Assembly (NCBI GenBank): GCA_946408315.1
Contig: CAMJRV010000056.1
Location: 1 to 10,015 of the forward strand
Direction: 5' to 3'
Length of the DNA: 10,015 nucleotides
DNA from: an uncultured Bacillota bacterium
GTDB lineage: Bacteria; Bacillota; Clostridia; Peptostreptococcales; Anaerovoracaceae
This document shows, one piece after another, positions 7,071 through 10,015 of the stretch. Below the pieces are notes generated by a model, which did no database searches, was not told the DNA's origin, and saw only the letters and a list, made by a program, of their open reading frames with translations. The translations under genes and the position numbers were made by a program. Position 1 is the first letter of the stretch; every line of letters starts with the position of its first letter.

Positions 7071-8078
7071 TCACTTTCCGTACATTCTTTCATCATGATT
7101 CACATTTATGATATTTTCCCACCATGCTCTATTATCCAGATACCAACCAATCGTCTTTTGAATTCCCTCGTCAAACATAATTGACGGACCCCATCCAAGC
7201 TCTTTATGGATCTTTGATGAGTCTATTGCATAGCGCATATCATGCCCTTTTCGGTCACTTACATAGGTAATCAAGCTCTCAGACTTTCTGAGTTCTCTGA
7301 GAATAGTTCTGACTACCTCCAAATTGGCTCTTTCGTTATGGCCTCCGATATTATAAACCTCTCCGACGGTTCCTTTGTGTATAATCATGTCAATTGCCAC
7401 GCAATGATCCTCCACATATAGCCAGTCTCTTATATTCTCCCCTTTGCCGTAAACGGGCAAGGGCTTATCGTTGAGCGTATTTACAATCATCAGGGGAATC
7501 AACTTTTCCGGAAATTGATAGGGGCCATAATTATTAGAACATCTGGAAATCGTCACAGCAAGCTGATAGGTCCTATAATATGCCTGCACCAATAGGTCTG
7601 CAGCAGCTTTTGAAGCAGAATATGGATTAGAGGCATGAATCGGCGCCTCCTCAGAAAAAAAGAGATTTAGCTGATCGAGAGGCGTGCCCCCATACACTTC
7701 ATCGGTGGAAACCTGATGATATCTTTTCACGCCGAATCTTCTGCATGCATCCATCAAAACCTGAGTTTCTATGATATTCGTCTGTAGGAAGATTCCCGAG
7801 TCCTCAATCGATCGGTCCACATGGCTTTCCGCAGCAAAATTTACTATAGTATCGGGAGCGATTTCTTCAAAGATTCTATGAATTGCTTCTCGGTTTGATA
7901 TATCTGCTTTGTAGAATTTAAAGTTTTGATGATTGATTATGGGCTTCAGTGTTTCCATATTTCCAGCGTAAGTCAGCGCATCCAGGCAGACTATTTCATA
8001 ATTCGGATAAGATTTCAGCATGTAATGAACAAAGTTTCCACCGATGAACCCTGCCCCGCCGGTCACAATCATTTTCAT
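7071..8078 (-). CDS. rmlB: dTDP-glucose 4,6-dehydratase
   Basis: 335-residue extended SDR enzyme that converts dTDP-D-glucose to dTDP-4-keto-6-deoxy-D-glucose with bound NAD, the second step toward dTDP-L-rhamnose and other 6-deoxy sugars. TGGAGFIG (6-13) binds NAD. STDEVYG (124-130) contains the dehydratase residues D126 and E127 that distinguish RmlB from 4-epimerases, and Y153-xxx-K157 completes the catalytic set. SRCSNNYGPYQFPEKLIP (178-195) is a family signature. AAGGG about 8 bases upstream supports the ATG at 8078; a second ATG at codon 3 is possible. It lies 42 bases after rmlA and is surely cotranscribed. rmlC and rmlD do not follow, so the final sugar cannot be inferred. Confidence 0.96.
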   Translation of the reverse strand: MKMIVTGGAGFIGGNFVHYMLKSYPNYEIVCLDALTYAGNMETLKPIINHQNFKFYKADISNREAIHRIFEEIAPDTIVNFAAESHVDRSIEDSGIFLQTNIIETQVLMDACRRFGVKRYHQVSTDEVYGGTPLDQLNLFFSEEAPIHASNPYSASKAAADLLVQAYYRTYQLAVTISRCSNNYGPYQFPEKLIPLMIVNTLNDKPLPVYGKGENIRDWLYVEDHCVAIDMIIHKGTVGEVYNIGGHNERANLEVVRTILRELRKSESLITYVSDRKGHDMRYAIDSSKIHKELGWGPSIMFDEGIQKTIGWYLDNRAWWENIINVNHDERMYGK

Positions 8079-8120
8079 TCTTTAAGCCCTTTGCATTATT
8101 TTTGATAACATGGATTCCGA

Positions 8121-9017
8121 TTATATTTTACCTTCCGCAACATGCTGCAAATGCTTTCCGTATGCGGATTTACCATATCTTGCAACACATTCTGCCAAAT
8201 CACCTTTTGAAATCCATCCATTACGGTATGAGATTTCTTCCAAGGCCGCAATTTTTATCCCCTGACGAGTTTCCATAACCTTTACGAACTCTGTGGCATC
8301 GGAGAGCGCGTCTACCGTTCCCGCATCGAGCCATGCATATCCCCTACCCAGCGTAATGACATTGATCTCGCCCGACTTCAGGTAAATGCGATTTAGATCG
8401 GTGATTTCCGGTTCTCCCCGCTTTGAAGGTTTCAGACTCTTCGCATATTCACATACCCTTTGATCATAAAAATAAAGTCCAGTCACTGCATAATTTGATT
8501 TAGGCCGCTCCGGCGTCTCTTCCAAAGAGACCACTTTTCCCTGTTCATCAAATTCGACAACACCAAACCGTCTCGGATCATCCACATAATATCCAAAAAC
8601 CGTGGCTCCCGTTTCCTTCTCTGCTGCTTGGCGAAGGAGCGCCGTCAAATCATTTCCGTGAAAAAGATTGTCTCCCAAGATCATCGCACAACGACCTCCG
8701 GCAATAAAATCTTCTCCAATAATAAAGGCTTGCGCGAGCCCCTTTGGCTCCATTTGTTCCGCGTACTGCAAATGGATTCCAAAAGCTGAGCCATCTCCCA
8801 AAAGCTTTTGAAAATTGGGCAGATCCTGTGGTGTTGAAATAATAAGGATTTCCTGAATTCCTGCCAGCATAAGAACTGATAAGGGATAATAGACCATGGG
8901 CTTATCGTAGATCGGAAGCAGTTGCTTGGACGTAGCCATAGTCAAAGGATAGAGCCTCGTACCGCTGCCCCCTGCCAGTATAATTCCTTTTATTTTACTT
9001 ATAATATTTCTCTTCAT
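8121..9017 (-). CDS. rmlA: Glucose-1-phosphate thymidylyltransferase
   Basis: 298-residue nucleotidyltransferase making dTDP-glucose from dTTP and glucose 1-phosphate. Motifs are GGSGTRLYP (16-24), KQLLPIYDKPM (31-41), LGDN (114-117) with a metal-binding Asp, YAVTGLYFYD (176-185), GEPEITDLN (201-209) and WLDAGT (229-234). Length is normal for RmlA, with an N-terminal extension of about 8 residues compared with proteins that start at KGIILAGG. The sequence EETP (166-169) departs from the family's usual EEKP: a conserved Lys is Thr168. The start at 9017 is the only suitable ATG but has a poor ribosome site. It is the first gene of the minus-strand rml unit, driven by the promoter at 9044-9072. 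Confidence 0.96.
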   Translation of the reverse strand: MKRNIISKIKGIILAGGSGTRLYPLTMATSKQLLPIYDKPMVYYPLSVLMLAGIQEILIISTPQDLPNFQKLLGDGSAFGIHLQYAEQMEPKGLAQAFIIGEDFIAGGRCAMILGDNLFHGNDLTALLRQAAEKETGATVFGYYVDDPRRFGVVEFDEQGKVVSLEETPERPKSNYAVTGLYFYDQRVCEYAKSLKPSKRGEPEITDLNRIYLKSGEINVITLGRGYAWLDAGTVDALSDATEFVKVMETRQGIKIAALEEISYRNGWISKGDLAECVARYGKSAYGKHLQHVAEGKI

Positions 9018-9043
9018 ATCTTTGTTAATACTGATTTTCCTTT

Positions 9044-9072
9044 ATTTTACACGAAAAACTCCTTTTTTACAA
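9044..9072 (-). promoter_or_regulatory. Predicted sigma-A promoter of rmlAB
   Basis: On the minus strand TTGTAA (9067-9072) and TAAAAT (9044-9049) are 17 bases apart. The -10 has one mismatch from consensus and the -35 two. Transcription would start near 9037, giving a leader of only about 20 bases before the rmlA ATG, which fits the lack of a good ribosome site. Confidence 0.55.
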
Positions 9073-9162
9073 TGTTTTAATGGTCTTGTTACAAACGCAT
9101 CATCATACCTGCAGGCCGCTCGAAACTCGGCAAGAGAACAACATCCGACCTATATCTGTATA

Positions 9163-9192
9163 TTGACAGCATTCTAATAAGTGGAGTAAAAT
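9163..9192 (+). promoter_or_regulatory. Predicted sigma-A promoter of tolC-like gene
   Basis: A perfect TTGACA (9163-9168) is followed after 18 bases by TAAAAT (9187-9192), one mismatch from the -10 consensus. Transcription would start near 9199 and leave a leader of about 60 bases that carries GAAAGGA (9243-9249) before the ATG at 9261. Confidence 0.7.
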
Positions 9193-9260
9193 ATAGTTAC
9201 TGACCCACGAGTCGGAAGGTTCATTTATTACGCTTATAAAGAGAAAGGATTTGAGATTAA

Positions 9261-10015
9261 ATGAAAAAAACATTATGCTTGAGTTTGGCGGCGCTTCTTA
9301 CATTAGGAACCATTACGATCGCGTTTGCCGCCGAGACTCAAAAATCTTCGGATGCTGCAATTGGAACCACTGCAGCCGCTGTAACAGAAGCAACCGCGCC
9401 CACCTCTTCTGCGATCAAAGAGGCCACATCGTCTGCCATCAATGCAACCACAGCATCTGCCATCGATGCATCCACGACGGCCGGAGCGATCACGGACAGC
9501 GCTGTGAAAGTGGTTGTTCCAGATATGAATTTTACCGGAACCCCCATCAAGCTCTCCTTAGATGCTGCCTATAAAAAAATATTGAATGACAGCCCCGGAA
9601 AAACCATGGCTGAGCTGAACAAAAAAGGGGACATCGCAATCTCAAAAGGATACCTGGAGAATGTGCAATCGATCAATGAAACCTATCGCGACCTTAGTGC
9701 GGAGCCAAGCGGAAAAGACAAAAGGACTCGAGAAGTTCAGCGGGCTCTGAGAGATCAGGCTTCGGTACAGGCGGAACCGAACTATCAAGCAGAATTGAAT
9801 AAATTAAAGGTTGATACGTTAACCAACTATTATCAGACAAAGCAATTAGAGGATCTCGAAAAAATTGCTGTTGAAACATTAGACCTGAAAGAAAAGCTCC
9901 TCGCAAACACTAAATTGAAGTTTAAGCTTGGTACCGTCTCAAATAGCGACGTGCTGCAGGCAGAAAGCGCAGTAAACAAAGCAAAAGATGAACTTTTTGT
10001 CGCGCAGAATAATCT
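9261..10015 (+). CDS. TolC-family outer-membrane-factor-like protein, partial (3' end beyond right edge)
   Basis: 251 codons visible without a stop. Residues 1-23 are a Sec signal peptide: MKK, a hydrophobic core, then AFA with probable cleavage before AETQ. Residues 37-80 are an Ala/Ser/Thr-rich linker of imperfect 8-residue repeats. From about 96 (IKLSLDAAYKKILNDSP) the chain enters the TolC/OEP helical domain, and KLGTVSNSDVLQAESAVNKA (about 223-242) is the characteristic helix-turn of the first TolC repeat. Family members pair with inner-membrane transporters to export drugs, polysaccharide or proteins in diderms; TolC-like proteins also occur in clostridia, where their role is less clear. 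AAAGGA 11-12 bases upstream supports the start. Divergent from rmlA, so a link with glycan export is possible but not shown. No partner transporter lies in the window. Confidence 0.88.
   Translation, partial: MKKTLCLSLAALLTLGTITIAFAAETQKSSDAAIGTTAAAVTEATAPTSSAIKEATSSAINATTASAIDASTTAGAITDSAVKVVVPDMNFTGTPIKLSLDAAYKKILNDSPGKTMAELNKKGDIAISKGYLENVQSINETYRDLSAEPSGKDKRTREVQRALRDQASVQAEPNYQAELNKLKVDTLTNYYQTKQLEDLEKIAVETLDLKEKLLANTKLKFKLGTVSNSDVLQAESAVNKAKDELFVAQNN
9369..9500 (+). repeat. Imperfect 24-bp / 8-residue tandem repeats in the tolC-like gene
   Basis: Four units in a row encode TSSAIKEA, TSSAINAT, TASAIDAS and TTAGAITDS (residues 48-80, the last with one extra residue). A degenerate earlier unit, TAAAVTEA, lies at 37-44. 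The pattern is T-x-x-A-I-x-x-A/T/S. It sits between the signal peptide and the TolC domain and is likely an extended or weakly helical spacer. Confidence 0.8.

Larger units (their letters stand above)
9018..9260. other. Divergent intergenic region between rmlA and tolC-like gene
   Basis: 243 bases with no supported gene. It holds one promoter in each direction (9044-9072 minus, 9163-9192 plus). Between them, 9073-9162 contains a second copy of TTACAA (9089-9094), 22 bases from the one that forms the rmlA -35, and an 8-base palindrome CCTGCAGG at 9108-9115. I see no terminator, riboswitch or RNA gene. Confidence 0.7.

Noticed and set aside
9338..9550. Antisense Ala/Val-rich 70-codon ORF opposite the repeat region
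   Set aside because: It is the mirror of the Ala/Ser/Thr repeat codons on the coding strand and has no family features.
9251..9574. Plus-strand 107-codon ORF with many Cys and His residues
   Set aside because: A shadow in another frame of the tolC-like gene; its Cys/His content comes from out-of-frame reading of repeat codons. The frame at 9261 has signal peptide and TolC motifs.

Overview
The window reads as part of a surface-glycan biosynthesis locus from a Gram-positive-type bacterium of the Bacillota, most likely a clostridial lineage. The evidence is strong GGAGG Shine-Dalgarno sites, sigma-A-like promoters and gene families typical of S-layer or capsule glycan clusters in that phylum. 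A divergent TolC-family gene with a Sec signal peptide leaves a diderm Firmicute possible. The species cannot be named from the sequence alone.

Layout: bases 1 to about 9017 are read on the minus strand and fall into two apparent transcription units. The first (promoter about 9044-9072) carries rmlA and rmlB, which make dTDP-4-keto-6-deoxy-D-glucose. rmlC and rmlD are not in the window. The second starts at a near-consensus promoter at 7004-7032. It runs: a GT2 glycosyltransferase, hddA-like kinase, an NAD-dependent epimerase, an hddC-gmhB fusion, a gmhA-like isomerase, a second GT2, a possible 35-codon small ORF, and a third GT2 cut by the left edge. The five genes from 6942 to 2101 overlap or nearly touch, which suggests translational coupling.

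Together the gmhA, hddA and fused gmhB/hddC activities make a complete GDP-D-glycero-alpha-D-manno-heptose pathway from sedoheptulose 7-phosphate. The neighbouring epimerase may modify this or another nucleotide sugar, and the three GT2 enzymes would add sugars to a glycan. The GDP route, with no ADP-heptose gene in view, resembles S-layer or capsule heptose synthesis rather than LPS inner-core synthesis.

On the plus strand, after a 243-base divergent intergenic region with a promoter in each direction, a TolC-family outer-membrane-factor-like gene begins at 9261 and runs off the right edge. Between its signal peptide and TolC domain lies an Ala/Ser/Thr-rich stretch built from imperfect 8-residue repeats.

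I do not see a clearly undescribed system. The points most worth checking are the two-step fusion enzyme, the altered metal-ligand positions in the isomerase, a Lys-to-Thr change in RmlA, the small ORF between the two related glycosyltransferases, and the repeat-bearing TolC-like protein. No rRNA, tRNA, CRISPR, IS element or convincing intrinsic terminator was found.
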